From DATLFA01 sp039934635 (lineage in GTDB: Bacteria; Actinomycetota; Acidimicrobiia; Acidimicrobiales; WLNW01), in contig JBDTLT010000004.1 in assembly GCA_039934635.1 (NCBI GenBank), forward strand, positions 32,187-96,186: a DNA stretch of 64,000 nt, written 5' to 3'. The notes beneath the pieces were generated by a model. It did not search any database. It was not told where the DNA came from and saw only the letters and a program-made list of their open reading frames with translations. The translations under genes and the position numbers were made by a program. Numbering within the stretch: the stretch's first letter is position 1; every line of letters starts with the position of its first letter. Below, one piece after another: positions 8,024-16,707 of the stretch.

Positions 8024-9490
8024 TCAGTCGTCGACGGCCCACGCGCGGCAACGCTCGACGGCGCGGCGCCAGCGGGCGTGGTCGGCATCGGCGCGATGAC
8101 GAGCGCCGCTCGGCTCGAAGCGCGCGCCGGGTCGCCAGCCTTGCGCGATGTCGTCGATGGTCCACAGCCCGCACCCGACACCCGCGGCGTAGGCCGCGCC
8201 GAGCGCCGTCGTCTCGGCGCTGGTGCTGCGCACGACGGGCACCGATAGTTGATCGGCCTGTAGCCGCAGCAACAGGTCCATCACCGATGCGCCGCCGTCG
8301 ACGCGCAACTCGGCGAGCGGCCGCCCACTGGCGCGGACCATGGCGTCGACGACATCGCGCGTTTGGAACGCCATCGCCTCGACGCACGCCCGGGCCAACT
8401 CGGCTCGTCCGCTGCCGCGGGTCAAGCCGATGATCATGCCGCGCGCATGAGGGTCCCACCACGGGCTGCCGAGGCCGGTGAACGCGGGGACGAACACGAC
8501 GCCGCCGCTGTCGGCCACCGACTCCGCCAGTTGGCCGATCTCCCGAGCATCGGCAATCATGCCGATGCCGTCGCGCAACCACTGGATGGCGGCACCGGTC
8601 ACGAAGATCGCTCCTTCGAGCGCGTAAGTGAACGACTCGTCGGCGAGTTGCCACGCAACGGTGGTCAACAGCCCATCGGCCGGCGGGGGACAGACGCCGC
8701 CAATGTTCATCAACACGAATGAACCGGTGCCATACGTGTTCTTGGCCATACCCGGCTCGAAGCATGCTTGCCCGAAGAGCGCGGCCTGTTGGTCGCCCAA
8801 CATCGACGCCACCGGAATCCCCGCCGGCAGCGCGCCGAAAGCGACGGTCGTGCCGCTGACCGCGGTCGACGGCACGACATCGGCCATCGCCGAACGTGGG
8901 ATGTCGAAGAGCGCCATGAGTTCGGGTGACCAACCCTGGGCGCGGATGTCGTACAACATCGTCCGCGACGCGTTGGACGGATCGGTCACGAACGACGCAC
9001 CACCGGTGAGGTTCCAGGCGAGCCAGGTGTCGACCGTGCCGAACGCGAGCTGCTCGCCGCGATCGACATGACCGTTGCGCAGCAACCATTCGATCTTCGT
9101 CGCGGAGAAGTAGGGATCGAGTACGAGGCCGGTGCGCGCGCGGATGTCGGTCAGATGCGGTTCGAGCTCGGCACAACGATCGGCGGTGCGCCGATCCTGC
9201 CAAACGATGGCGCGGTGCAGCGGCCGGCCGGTATGCCGGTCCCACGCGACGATCGTCTCTCGCTGGTTCGTGATGCCGATGGCCGCGATCGGGCGGGCGA
9301 TGGCGCGGGCGACTTCGTCGAGCACCGTCAGCGCGAGCTGCCAGATCTCGCTGGCGTCGTGTTCGACCCAGCCCGGACGCGGATAGTGCTGGGCGAGTTC
9401 GCGATACGCGCTTGCGATCGGAAGGCCCTCGTCATCGACCGCGAACGCGCGCACACCGGTGGTGCCAGCGTCGATCGTGATCACGGTCAT
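8024..9490 (-). CDS. glpK: Glycerol kinase
   Basis: 488 residues, FGGY kinase family. The N-terminal ATP loop is DAGTTGVRAF (7-16), the sugar-binding stretch GITNQRET and the motif WQDRRTADRC follow, and the C-terminal lobe carries MLGDQQAALFGQACFEPGMA and NTYGTGSFVLMN, both hallmark GlpK sequences. It phosphorylates glycerol to glycerol 3-phosphate at the cytoplasmic side of the membrane using ATP. The start at 9490 gives MTVITIDAGTT; a longer open frame upstream is antisense to pfkA and is rejected. Transcribed divergently from pfkA across a 106-bp promoter region. Confidence 0.95.
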   Translation of the reverse strand: MTVITIDAGTTGVRAFAVDDEGLPIASAYRELAQHYPRPGWVEHDASEIWQLALTVLDEVARAIARPIAAIGITNQRETIVAWDRHTGRPLHRAIVWQDRRTADRCAELEPHLTDIRARTGLVLDPYFSATKIEWLLRNGHVDRGEQLAFGTVDTWLAWNLTGGASFVTDPSNASRTMLYDIRAQGWSPELMALFDIPRSAMADVVPSTAVSGTTVAFGALPAGIPVASMLGDQQAALFGQACFEPGMAKNTYGTGSFVLMNIGGVCPPPADGLLTTVAWQLADESFTYALEGAIFVTGAAIQWLRDGIGMIADAREIGQLAESVADSGGVVFVPAFTGLGSPWWDPHARGMIIGLTRGSGRAELARACVEAMAFQTRDVVDAMVRASGRPLAELRVDGGASVMDLLLRLQADQLSVPVVRSTSAETTALGAAYAAGVGCGLWTIDDIAQGWRPGARFEPSGARHRADADHARWRRAVERCRAWAVDD

Positions 9491-9585
9491 GCGGGTGGTC
9501 AGCGTAGTGTGAGGGCCCGAGCGACCCGGCCCTAGCGGCCGTTTCCGAGCGGGAAGCAAGACAGAGCGCGGAGCGACCCCGAAAG

Positions 9586-9591
9586 AAGGAG
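9586..9591 (+). promoter_or_regulatory. Strong ribosome binding site for pfkA
   Basis: AAGGAG lies 5 nt before the ATG at 9597, within the 106-bp glpK/pfkA divergent intergenic region; it fixes the pfkA start. Confidence 0.7.
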
Positions 9592-9596
9592 ACCAG

Positions 9597-10625
9597 ATGC
9601 GCATCGGTGTGCTCACCGGAGGTGGTGACTGCCCGGGACTCAACGCAGTGATCCGCGCGATCGTTCGCAAGGCCGAGCGCACGTATCGCGACGAGGTGAT
9701 CGGCTTCCACGACGGCTGGTTGGGCGTGATCGAGGATCGCTGGATGCGCCTCGACATCGAGCGCGTGCGCGGCATCTTGCCCCGCGGTGGCACGATGTTG
9801 GGCACCTCGCGGGTGCAACCGTTCGGCGTGCCCAACGGCGTCGAACGCGTGCGCCAGACGATGTCCGACAACGGCATCGACGCGATCATCAGCGTGGGCG
9901 GCGAGGGCACGCTCGCAGCCACCGCCGAGCTGTTCGCTCTGGGCCTGCCGGTGGTGGGTGTGCCCAAGACGATCGACAACGACATCGAAGGCACTGATCT
10001 CACCTTCGGTTTCGTCACCGCCGTCGAAGTGGCGACCGAAGCCATCGATCGGTTGCACACGACCGCCGAGTCGCACAACCGCGTGATGGTCGTCGAAGTC
10101 ATGGGTCGTCACACGGGCCACATCGCAACGTGGGCCGGCATCGCCGGCGGCGCCGCGCTGACGCTCGTACCCGAAGAGCCCTTCGACATCGACGTGGTGT
10201 GTCGTTCGATCGTGCGCCGTCACGAGAGCGGTCGCTACGCGACGATCGTCGTCGTCGCCGAAGGGGCGCGTCCGGTCGAAGGCACCCTCGACATCGGTGT
10301 CGAAGAGCACGACCAGTATGGGCACATCAAGCTGGGCGGCATCGCGAACATCGTCGCGGCAGAGATCGGCCGGCGCACCGGTATCGACACCAAGGTCACG
10401 ATTCTCGGGCACGTGCAACGGGGTGGCACGCCCAGCGCGTACGACCGAGTGTTGTGCTCGTGGCTGGGCGTCGCCGCGGTCGAAGCCGTACACGACGGTG
10501 CGTTCGGCATGATGATGTCGTTGCGCGGTGGTTTGATCGAACGCGTCCCGCTGTCCGAGATAAAGGGCAAAGTACGCGTCGTCGACCCGATACTGCTCGA
10601 CGCCGCCAAAGTGTTCTTCGCGTAG
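9597..10625 (+). CDS. pfkA: 6-phosphofructokinase (actinobacterial G104/K124 type)
   Basis: 342 residues. Motifs in order: TGGGDCPGLNAVIR (7-20), PRGGTMLGTSR (62-72), GGEGT (101-105), PKTIDND (123-129, catalytic Asp127), MGRHTGHIA (169-177) and GHVQRGGTPSAYDR near 280. Gly104 is the residue normally seen in ATP-dependent enzymes (PPi enzymes have Asp104), whereas Lys124 is the PPi-type residue; this mixed pair is known from actinobacterial group III enzymes such as Streptomyces PfkA, which use ATP. Reaction: fructose 6-phosphate to fructose 1,6-bisphosphate. It ends 12 bp from the convergent GerMN lipoprotein gene. Confidence 0.93.
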   Translation: MRIGVLTGGGDCPGLNAVIRAIVRKAERTYRDEVIGFHDGWLGVIEDRWMRLDIERVRGILPRGGTMLGTSRVQPFGVPNGVERVRQTMSDNGIDAIISVGGEGTLAATAELFALGLPVVGVPKTIDNDIEGTDLTFGFVTAVEVATEAIDRLHTTAESHNRVMVVEVMGRHTGHIATWAGIAGGAALTLVPEEPFDIDVVCRSIVRRHESGRYATIVVVAEGARPVEGTLDIGVEEHDQYGHIKLGGIANIVAAEIGRRTGIDTKVTILGHVQRGGTPSAYDRVLCSWLGVAAVEAVHDGAFGMMMSLRGGLIERVPLSEIKGKVRVVDPILLDAAKVFFA

Positions 10626-10637
10626 CGCGTTGCCGAG

Positions 10638-11372
10638 CTAACGCGATGTGGCAGTCGCGCCCGACGTCGGTGCGGACGCTCCCGGAGCGGACGCGCCGGG
10701 CGCCAAGCTGCCGGGCGCCAAGCTGCCGGGCGCACTCGACGGCACGGGTGTGGTCGGCGCCGGAGGAGTCGTCGGCGGGATCGTCGAGGTCGAGGTCGTC
10801 GTCGTATAGACGGTCTCGGCGTCGTAGTCGGACGGCCGCACCCCTTGGCCGGTCGGCTTGTCGCCGCTCTTCAACGGCACCGGGTACAGCCCGTTACGCA
10901 CGGAGAACTGCACGCTGTCGACGTCGGGCAGTCCGGTCAAGGTGAACACGATCTGTTGGAACGCCAGGATGAGCGTGTTGCGATTGACGTTGCGCACGTC
11001 GAAGTTGGGCAGGATGACGATCTTTTCGTTCTTGGTCGGGCTGTCGACGACCTGAAAGGTGACCGTCTTCGGGATCTTGGACTCGAGGCGACTCTCCTGC
11101 GGCCCGTCGACGATCAACGCTTCGAGCAAGGCGGACGCGTCGACCGGCATCTTGACGCCGGTCATGATGCCTTCGAGCTTCTTGTCGGACGTGCGGACGA
11201 AATACACCTTGGCCTGGGTGCGGGGCGCGTCGACGCTCGACGTAGTCACCGGTGCGATGGTGTTGCGTTGGGGGTTGGTCACGATGCGGGCGTTGTCGTC
11301 GCGCGGCACGCTGCATGCCGCGGCCATCACCGACAGCGTTACAAAGAGTGCGGCGAGAACGCGTCGGGTCAT
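10638..11372 (-). CDS. GerMN-domain lipoprotein, short LpqB-like partner of MtrAB
   Basis: 244 residues from ATG at 11372, which overlaps the mtrB stop. A signal peptide with lipobox (SVMAAAC, Cys20) predicts export and lipid anchoring. Residues about 50-165 form a GerMN domain (KVYFVRTSDKKLEGIMTGVK ... LIVDGPQ ... VNRNTLILAFQQIVFTLTGL). The tail is Thr/Pro-rich then Ala/Pro/Gly-rich. In actinobacteria mtrA-mtrB is followed by lpqB, which has a GerMN domain plus a beta-propeller; here the propeller is missing and only GerMN remains. Role: probable accessory of the MtrB sensor at the outer face of the membrane. Confidence 0.85.
   Translation of the reverse strand: MTRRVLAALFVTLSVMAAACSVPRDDNARIVTNPQRNTIAPVTTSSVDAPRTQAKVYFVRTSDKKLEGIMTGVKMPVDASALLEALIVDGPQESRLESKIPKTVTFQVVDSPTKNEKIVILPNFDVRNVNRNTLILAFQQIVFTLTGLPDVDSVQFSVRNGLYPVPLKSGDKPTGQGVRPSDYDAETVYTTTTSTSTIPPTTPPAPTTPVPSSAPGSLAPGSLAPGASAPGASAPTSGATATSR
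10696..10733. repeat. Tandem 15-bp repeat in the lipoprotein tail
   Basis: CCGGGCGCCAAGCTG occurs at 10696-10710 and 10711-10725, followed by a partial third copy to 10733. It encodes the repeated Ser-Leu-Ala-Pro-Gly segment of the lipoprotein's C-terminus and is a likely slippage site. Confidence 0.8.
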
Positions 11373-12904
11373 GGTTGGCCTCCGACCACACGCTCCAGTT
11401 GGCGGTCGAGTCCGACTTCGGGATCGAGTGGCAACTCGACGATGAACCGCGCGCCGCTCTGACCGTCCGCGCGGTCTTCGACCCAGACGCGCCCACCGTG
11501 CAGGTGGACGTGCTCGGTGACCAGTGACAGGCCGAGACCGACGCCGCTGTCGCTGCCGCGCCGCCCTCCCGCCCCGCCACGCGAGAACCGATCGAAGATG
11601 ACGATGCGCTCCTCGATGGGAACGCCCGGCCCACGATCTTCGACCGCGATCTGCACCGAATCGCCGAGGTCGAGCAGCTCGACACACGTCGTGCCATCGC
11701 CATACTTCGTCGCGTTCTCGACGAGGTTGTACAACACGCGTGCGAGGCGGCGTTTGTCGGCCAGGATGACGATCGACTCCATCGAAGGGTCGTAGATGAT
11801 GGGCACGGGTTCGGCGCTCGCCCGCGACACTGCTTGCCGAGTGAACTCGACGAGGTTGAGGTCTTCGAGTTCGAGTCGTGCGGTGCCGACGTCGAAGCGC
11901 GAAATCTCGAGCAGATCCTCGACGAGTTGCTTGAACCGTTGGAGGTCGCTAGACAGCAACTCGACTGCTGTCTGGGCGCGCTCGGGCAACTCGTCCATGC
12001 GTGTTTCGAGTACGGCGACCGATGCCGTCAACGTCATCAGTGGTGAACGCAACTCGTGGCTCACTTCGGACGCGAACCGAGCGTCGCGCTCGACTCGCTC
12101 TTGCAGCGCGCCGGCCATTTCGTTGAACGAGGCCGCGAGTGAGGCCAGATCACGGTCGGCCGGCGGTACGAGGCGGGTGTCGAGCCGGCCTCCCGCGATT
12201 GCTTCGGCGGCGGCGGCGACGTCACCCAGCGGCCGGACCGTGCGCCGAGCGGCCCACGTACCGACGAAGGCGCCGATACCGGCAGTGCTCGCGGCCGCGG
12301 CAACGAGGATGTAGGTCAGGGAGCGAAGAGTGTCCTGGATGTCGTCGAGTTGAATGCGCTCGTAGTACTGCACGCCGGTGAATTCCTTGAGCGGTACACC
12401 GATGATCAGGACAGGCCCGGTGTCCTTGTCGACGGTGCGGATGAGTGCGCTCTCGCCGCCGTTCACTTCGGACAGCAATTTCAGCGGAACGTCGTTCTCG
12501 TCGAACTCGCCTGCGGCCGAGGGTCGCCACTCGTTCTGCGCTGCTCGGATCGGGTTGAGGTAATGCACGATGAAGTCATTGGGTGACTTCAAGTTGTCAA
12601 CGATGAGGTCGATGTCATTGACCGGGTCGTCCTTGAGGTAACCGCTGGCTTGTTGCGCGTTGTCGAACACTTCGTCGAGCGCGGCCGCCTCACGTTTCTG
12701 CAACAAGTTCTGGCGGGTGAGGTACAAGGTGGCGCCCGCGAGCAATGCGGACATGAGCAGGCCGCCCAACGCGAACGTGAGCGTGACGCGGGCGCGCAAG
12801 CTGAGCCGGCGCAAGAGACGGAAGCGGTGAACCTTGTGTACGACTCCGACCCGGCGGCTGGCCCGGGCGGCGCGGCGAGAATGCGAGCGGGCCAGCGCCG
12901 TCAC
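11369..12904 (-). CDS. mtrB: Sensor histidine kinase MtrB
   Basis: 511 residues. Basic cytoplasmic N-terminus (1-39), TM1 about 40-62, an extracytoplasmic sensor region 63-195, TM2 about 196-218, HAMP 218-272, HisKA with phospho-acceptor His283 in SEVSHELRSPL, and an HATPase domain with the N-box (NLVENATKYGDG), G1 (DRGPGVP), F box and G2 (SGVGLGLSLV). It autophosphorylates and passes phosphate to MtrA, controlling cell-wall and division genes in actinobacteria. Its start overlaps the mtrA stop and its stop overlaps the lipoprotein start, a compact three-gene unit. Confidence 0.92.
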   Translation of the reverse strand: MTALARSHSRRAARASRRVGVVHKVHRFRLLRRLSLRARVTLTFALGGLLMSALLAGATLYLTRQNLLQKREAAALDEVFDNAQQASGYLKDDPVNDIDLIVDNLKSPNDFIVHYLNPIRAAQNEWRPSAAGEFDENDVPLKLLSEVNGGESALIRTVDKDTGPVLIIGVPLKEFTGVQYYERIQLDDIQDTLRSLTYILVAAAASTAGIGAFVGTWAARRTVRPLGDVAAAAEAIAGGRLDTRLVPPADRDLASLAASFNEMAGALQERVERDARFASEVSHELRSPLMTLTASVAVLETRMDELPERAQTAVELLSSDLQRFKQLVEDLLEISRFDVGTARLELEDLNLVEFTRQAVSRASAEPVPIIYDPSMESIVILADKRRLARVLYNLVENATKYGDGTTCVELLDLGDSVQIAVEDRGPGVPIEERIVIFDRFSRGGAGGRRGSDSGVGLGLSLVTEHVHLHGGRVWVEDRADGQSGARFIVELPLDPEVGLDRQLERVVGGQP

Positions 12905-13581
12905 CCCTGGAGCTTGTAGCCGAGGCCGCGCACGGTGACCACGTGACGCGGGTTGGCAGCATCACCTTCGACCTTGGTGCGCAGGCGGCGTACGTGGACA
13001 TCGACCAACCGGCCGTCGCCGAAATAGCCGTAGCCCCACACGCGCTCGAGTAGCGCTTCGCGCGACAGCACCCTGCCGGGGTTTTGTGCGAGCTCGACGA
13101 GGAGGCGGAACTCGGTCTTGGTGAGGTGCAGCTCTTCGCCGTTCTTGCGGACGACGCCTTCTTCGGGGGCGATCTCGAGCTCGCCGAAGACGAGGCGCGG
13201 CATGTTGGGGTCGGTCGACCGGACACGCCGCAGCAGCGCGCGTATACGGGCGCTCAGCTCTTTGGGGGCGAACGGCTTGGTCAGGTAGTCGTCCGCGCCG
13301 GCCTCGAGCCCGGCGACGACATCGTGGGTGTCGGCGCGAGCGGTGACCATGATGATGGGCACATCGCTCGTGCGGCGGATCGAACGGCAGACCTCGAACC
13401 CGTCGATGCCCGGCAACATGATGTCGATGAGGACGACATCGCTGGCATGGCGGTTGAACGATTGGAGTGCTTCTTCGCCGCTCGACGCCTCGTCGACGAC
13501 CCACCCCTCGTCCTCGAGGGCGAGTTTGACCGCGGTGCGGATTCGTTCGTCATCTTCGACCGTAAGGATTCGAGTTCCCAC
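12901..13581 (-). CDS. mtrA: Response regulator MtrA (OmpR/PhoB family)
   Basis: 226 residues. Receiver domain with acidic pocket (VEDDE), phospho-acceptor Asp53 (LIDIMLPGIDG), switch Thr (VTARAD) and Lys (TKPFAPKEL); C-terminal winged helix with LTKTEFRLLVELAQNPGRVL and VDVHVRRLRTKVEGD. The wing sequence VRGLGYKLQG and the neighbouring mtrB identify it as MtrA, the regulator linking replication, division and wall hydrolases. The 105-bp space upstream (13582-13686) must hold its promoter. Confidence 0.93.
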   Translation of the reverse strand: MGTRILTVEDDERIRTAVKLALEDEGWVVDEASSGEEALQSFNRHASDVVLIDIMLPGIDGFEVCRSIRRTSDVPIIMVTARADTHDVVAGLEAGADDYLTKPFAPKELSARIRALLRRVRSTDPNMPRLVFGELEIAPEEGVVRKNGEELHLTKTEFRLLVELAQNPGRVLSREALLERVWGYGYFGDGRLVDVHVRRLRTKVEGDAANPRHVVTVRGLGYKLQG

Positions 13582-13686
13582 GTTGTCTTCGCCTTCTGTC
13601 GACGCCCGTTGTCTGCAGCCACCCTCGCCAGGGTCATTCTCGCGTGCTCCAGTCCAACGGTGCTCGCACGGGGAGGTTATCGCCCT

Positions 13687-14502
13687 TTAGGTGGGCATCT
13701 GGTCGGCGTGGGCCGACCGTAGGAGATCACACAGATCGCCGTGTAATGGCGCTCCCGCGGCGACGATCATCGGGCCGAGCGTCGGCCGGCCGGCGAGATC
13801 GGTGACCGCGGCGCCGCTTTCGAGCGCGATGACGGTGCCCGCGGCGATGTCCCACGACGAGATGCCGTACTCGTAGTACGCGTCGAGTCGGCCGCAGGCG
13901 ACCGAACACAAATCGATCGCCGCCCCACCCATTCGGCGGATATCACGCACCGCGGGCAGGACGTGTTGCAGCACCTGCGCCTGCGCCCGCCGCCGCTCGG
14001 CTCGGTAGCCGAAACCGGTACCGACGAGTGCTTCCGCGAGTGACGGCCGGTGCGATGCCGCGATCCTCACGTCGTTGCGGAACGCACCACTGCCGCGCCG
14101 CGCCCGAAAAATCTCACCCAGAGTGGGATCACCGACGACACCGACCGCAAGATCGCCATCGACGCTCGCACCGATCGACACCGAGTAACCGGGATGTCCA
14201 TAGAGGTAGTTCGTCGTGCCATCGATCGGATCGACATACCAGTGGACGCCGCTCGACCCTTCACGGCGCGTGCCTTCCTCGCCGACGATCGCGTCGCGCG
14301 GGCGGGCCGCGATGAGCGCATCGGTGATGTGGCGCTCGGCCCACAAGTCCATCTCGGTCACCATGTCGGTGTGGGTCGATTTGGTCGCGTGCACGAGCGC
14401 CTGCGGGTCAGCGGCCGCACCCGCGCGTGCGTCGGCCAACGTGGCCATGACGGATACGACGATCGACTGCGCGAGTTCGAGTAGCTCGTCGAGATCAGTC
14501 AC
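13687..14502 (-). CDS. Inositol-monophosphatase-family phosphatase
   Basis: 271 residues from GTG at 14502 (VTDLDELLEL). The metal-binding motifs of the family are complete: IVGEEGTR, WYVDPIDGTTNYLYG (the DPIDGT motif) and SSWDIAAGTVIALESGA (WDxAAG). Mg-dependent hydrolysis of inositol 1-phosphate, histidinol phosphate or fructose 1,6-bisphosphate are all within the family range, and the sequence alone does not separate them. It is divergent from the threonine aldolase across 48 bp. Longer upstream frames are rejected because they run through the aldolase gene. Confidence 0.88.
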   Translation of the reverse strand: MTDLDELLELAQSIVVSVMATLADARAGAAADPQALVHATKSTHTDMVTEMDLWAERHITDALIAARPRDAIVGEEGTRREGSSGVHWYVDPIDGTTNYLYGHPGYSVSIGASVDGDLAVGVVGDPTLGEIFRARRGSGAFRNDVRIAASHRPSLAEALVGTGFGYRAERRRAQAQVLQHVLPAVRDIRRMGGAAIDLCSVACGRLDAYYEYGISSWDIAAGTVIALESGAAVTDLAGRPTLGPMIVAAGAPLHGDLCDLLRSAHADQMPT

Positions 14503-14550
14503 CGGGTAAGCGTACGGTGCGCCCCGGCCCCTGCCGCTACCATCCGGCCG

Positions 14551-15570
14551 ATGCGTGACACCGGGTTCGTCGATCTGCGATCTGACACCGTCACGCAACC
14601 CACAGCCGCAATGCGCCGGGCGATGGCCGACGCCGAAGTCGGTGACGACGGCTACGGCGAAGATCCCACTGTCAACCGACTCGAAGAACGCTTCGCCTCG
14701 CTGCTCGGCAAGAGCGACGCGTTGTTCGTCCCGTCGGGGACGATGGCCAATCAGATCGCGCTGTGCCTGTTGTCTCGTCCCGGAACCAACGTCGTGGTCG
14801 GTTGGCGAGCACATGTCGTAAATCACGAGATGGGTGCCTCGGCTCGCAACGCGCTGATCCAGTTCGTGACCGTCGACGACGCGAACGGCAGGCTCGCGCT
14901 CGACGACATCCAGTGGGCGATCGAAGCGGCGCAGCACCATCATGTCGAGGTCAGTGCGATCAGCGTCGAGAACACGCACATGGTGTCGGGCGGGACGCCC
15001 GCGTCGCTCGAATTGCTCCGCAGCATCGCAAGCTTGCGGTTGCCGGTGCACATGGACGGCGCGCGGTTGTTCAACGCCAGCGTCGCGTCCGGTATCGCCC
15101 CCGCGATCTATGCGGCGACCGCGACGACGGTGATGGTGTCGCTGTCCAAAGGTCTCGCCGCGCCGGTCGGTTCGTTGTTGGCCATGCCGGCCGGGCTCGC
15201 GGATCTGGCGCGCGTCGAACGCAAGCGGCTCGGTGGCGCGATGCGACAAGCCGGCATACTCGCCGCGGCGGGGCTAGTGGCCCTCGACACCATGGTCGAG
15301 CGACTTGCCGAAGATCATGAGCATGCCGCGCGCTTGCGCTCGGTTGTGCAAGAACGATGGCCCGGGAGCATCGGCGATCCTGAGGGTGGAGGCACCAACA
15401 TCGTGTGCTTCGAACACAGTGATCCCAGTTTGTTACTCCATCATCTGCAGCAAAATGGCGTACTTGCAGGCACGGTTGCGCCGGGAATCGTGCGACTCGT
15501 CACGCATTGTGACGTCGATGAATCGGGCATCGAGCGGGCGGTTGCGGCCCTTCGTTCGTCGTCGACGTGA
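14551..15570 (+). CDS. ltaE: Low-specificity L-threonine aldolase
   Basis: 339 residues, fold-type I PLP enzyme of the beta-eliminating lyase group. Diagnostic segments: FVDLRSDTVTQPTAAMRRAM, the Schiff-base Lys200 in VSLSKGLAAPVGS, the Asp of the PLP nitrogen contact in VHMDGARLFNA (Asp169), and FVPSGTMANQIAL for phosphate binding. It cleaves L-threonine or L-allo-threonine to glycine and acetaldehyde. Length and motifs match the family; ATG start 12 bases after the promoter-proximal divergent region. Confidence 0.92.
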   Translation: MRDTGFVDLRSDTVTQPTAAMRRAMADAEVGDDGYGEDPTVNRLEERFASLLGKSDALFVPSGTMANQIALCLLSRPGTNVVVGWRAHVVNHEMGASARNALIQFVTVDDANGRLALDDIQWAIEAAQHHHVEVSAISVENTHMVSGGTPASLELLRSIASLRLPVHMDGARLFNASVASGIAPAIYAATATTVMVSLSKGLAAPVGSLLAMPAGLADLARVERKRLGGAMRQAGILAAAGLVALDTMVERLAEDHEHAARLRSVVQERWPGSIGDPEGGGTNIVCFEHSDPSLLLHHLQQNGVLAGTVAPGIVRLVTHCDVDESGIERAVAALRSSST

Positions 15571-15597
15571 ACCCTGCTATCGGGTGGCGTGCCGCAA

Positions 15598-15867
15598 TTA
15601 CTTGCTGGCGTGCCACTCGCCCATGGCGCGCAACGCGAGCACGACGATGACGGCTACGCCCGCCGCACTCGACACGGCGCCGATCAACAATCCGACTCCG
15701 TTCGCCGTCGAGCAATTGCCGGTGCACTGGAGGTCGACGAACGCATAGCCGATGAGCCCGCCGCAGACGCCGCCTATGACGATGGCGGCCAACGCGAGCG
15801 CACGCGCGAGTCGTGAGGGCGCGGCCGATATCGGGCTGCCGGTCGTCGGGTCGTGGTCGTCGGGCAC
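15598..15867 (-). CDS. Small two-span membrane protein
   Basis: 89 residues from GTG at 15867 (VPDDHDPTTGS). Two hydrophobic segments, about 25-45 (LALAAIVIGGVCGGLIGYAF) and 60-80 (GVGLLIGAVSSAAGVAVIVV), are joined by a short loop with a CTGNC motif that could form an extracytoplasmic disulfide. Function unknown. Convergent with ltaE (27 bp) and divergent from the mannosyltransferase. Confidence 0.6.
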   Translation of the reverse strand: MPDDHDPTTGSPISAAPSRLARALALAAIVIGGVCGGLIGYAFVDLQCTGNCSTANGVGLLIGAVSSAAGVAVIVVLALRAMGEWHASK

Positions 15868-15921
15868 GGCGGCGATCGTATCGGCCGAACATGACGCTGC
15901 TGTCCTCGGGCCTCCCCTAGA

Positions 15922-16659
15922 GTGAGCTACGTGCGGACGTTGGTGGTGCTGCCCACCTTTGATGAAGCCAAGAACATCGAAGAAGTGCTTCGGCGCCTGC
16001 GCGCGGCGCTGCCCGATGCGACGGTGCTCATCGTCGACGACGGCAGCCCCGACGGTACGGCCGACATCGCCCAGGGGTTGGCCGGCGAGCTCGGTCCGAT
16101 CGACGTGTTGCGCCGCGCCAAGAAGTCCGGTCTGGGTAGCGCGTACCGCGAAGGTTTCCGCATCGGCATCGATCGTGGGTTCGAAGCGCTCGTCGAGATG
16201 GATAGCGACCTCTCGCACGATCCGGCGGCCCTACCGTCGCTGCTGGCCCCACTCGAGGACGAAGCCGACATCGGCTTGGTCGTCGGCAGCCGTTATATCC
16301 CGGGCGGATCGATCCCCAATTGGTCCCTCCATCGCCGCTTGCTCAGTGAGTGGGGCAACCGTTACGCAGCGCTGATGCTCGGCCTCAAAGTGCGCGACTC
16401 GACGTCGGGATTTCGGGCGTACCGCGCCGACGCCGTCGCCAAGATCGACCTCGCGAACATTCGTGCCGATGGCTACGGGTTCCAGATCGAGATGGCGTAT
16501 GTGATCGCGCGCAGCGGTTGGCGCGTCGTCGAGCGACCGATTGCGTTCGTCGATCGGGTGCGGGGCACGTCCAAGATGAGCTCGCACATCGTGGTCGAGG
16601 CTTTATGGCTCGTCACGTGGTGGTCGCTGCGAGACCGGGTGCTCAAGCGGCGTCGTTGA
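15922..16659 (+). CDS. Polyprenol-phosphate mannosyltransferase (DPM1/Ppm-like)
   Basis: 245 residues from GTG, a single GT2 domain. VVLPTFDEAKNIEEVLRR opens the nucleotide-binding fold, VDDGSPDGTAD and the metal-binding EMDSDLSHDP (DxD-type) follow, then SRYIPGGSIPNWS and FRAYRADAV, hallmark segments of dolichol/polyprenol-phosphate mannose synthases. It transfers mannose from GDP-mannose to polyprenyl phosphate at the cytoplasmic face of the membrane, supplying lipomannan and protein O-mannosylation. Unlike some mycobacterial Ppm1 proteins there is no fused acyltransferase domain. Confidence 0.88.
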   Translation: MSYVRTLVVLPTFDEAKNIEEVLRRLRAALPDATVLIVDDGSPDGTADIAQGLAGELGPIDVLRRAKKSGLGSAYREGFRIGIDRGFEALVEMDSDLSHDPAALPSLLAPLEDEADIGLVVGSRYIPGGSIPNWSLHRRLLSEWGNRYAALMLGLKVRDSTSGFRAYRADAVAKIDLANIRADGYGFQIEMAYVIARSGWRVVERPIAFVDRVRGTSKMSSHIVVEALWLVTWWSLRDRVLKRRR

Positions 16660-16707
16660 TCCATTCGGCCTACGCGGCGGCCGCTGCCATCCGTCGATAC
16701 AGAATTC

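Noticed and set aside
7668..9245. A 525-residue open frame on the reverse strand covering glpK and a small gene.
   Set aside because: It is a different frame of the GlpK gene; only its last 99 residues correspond to a plausible protein, which is annotated separately.
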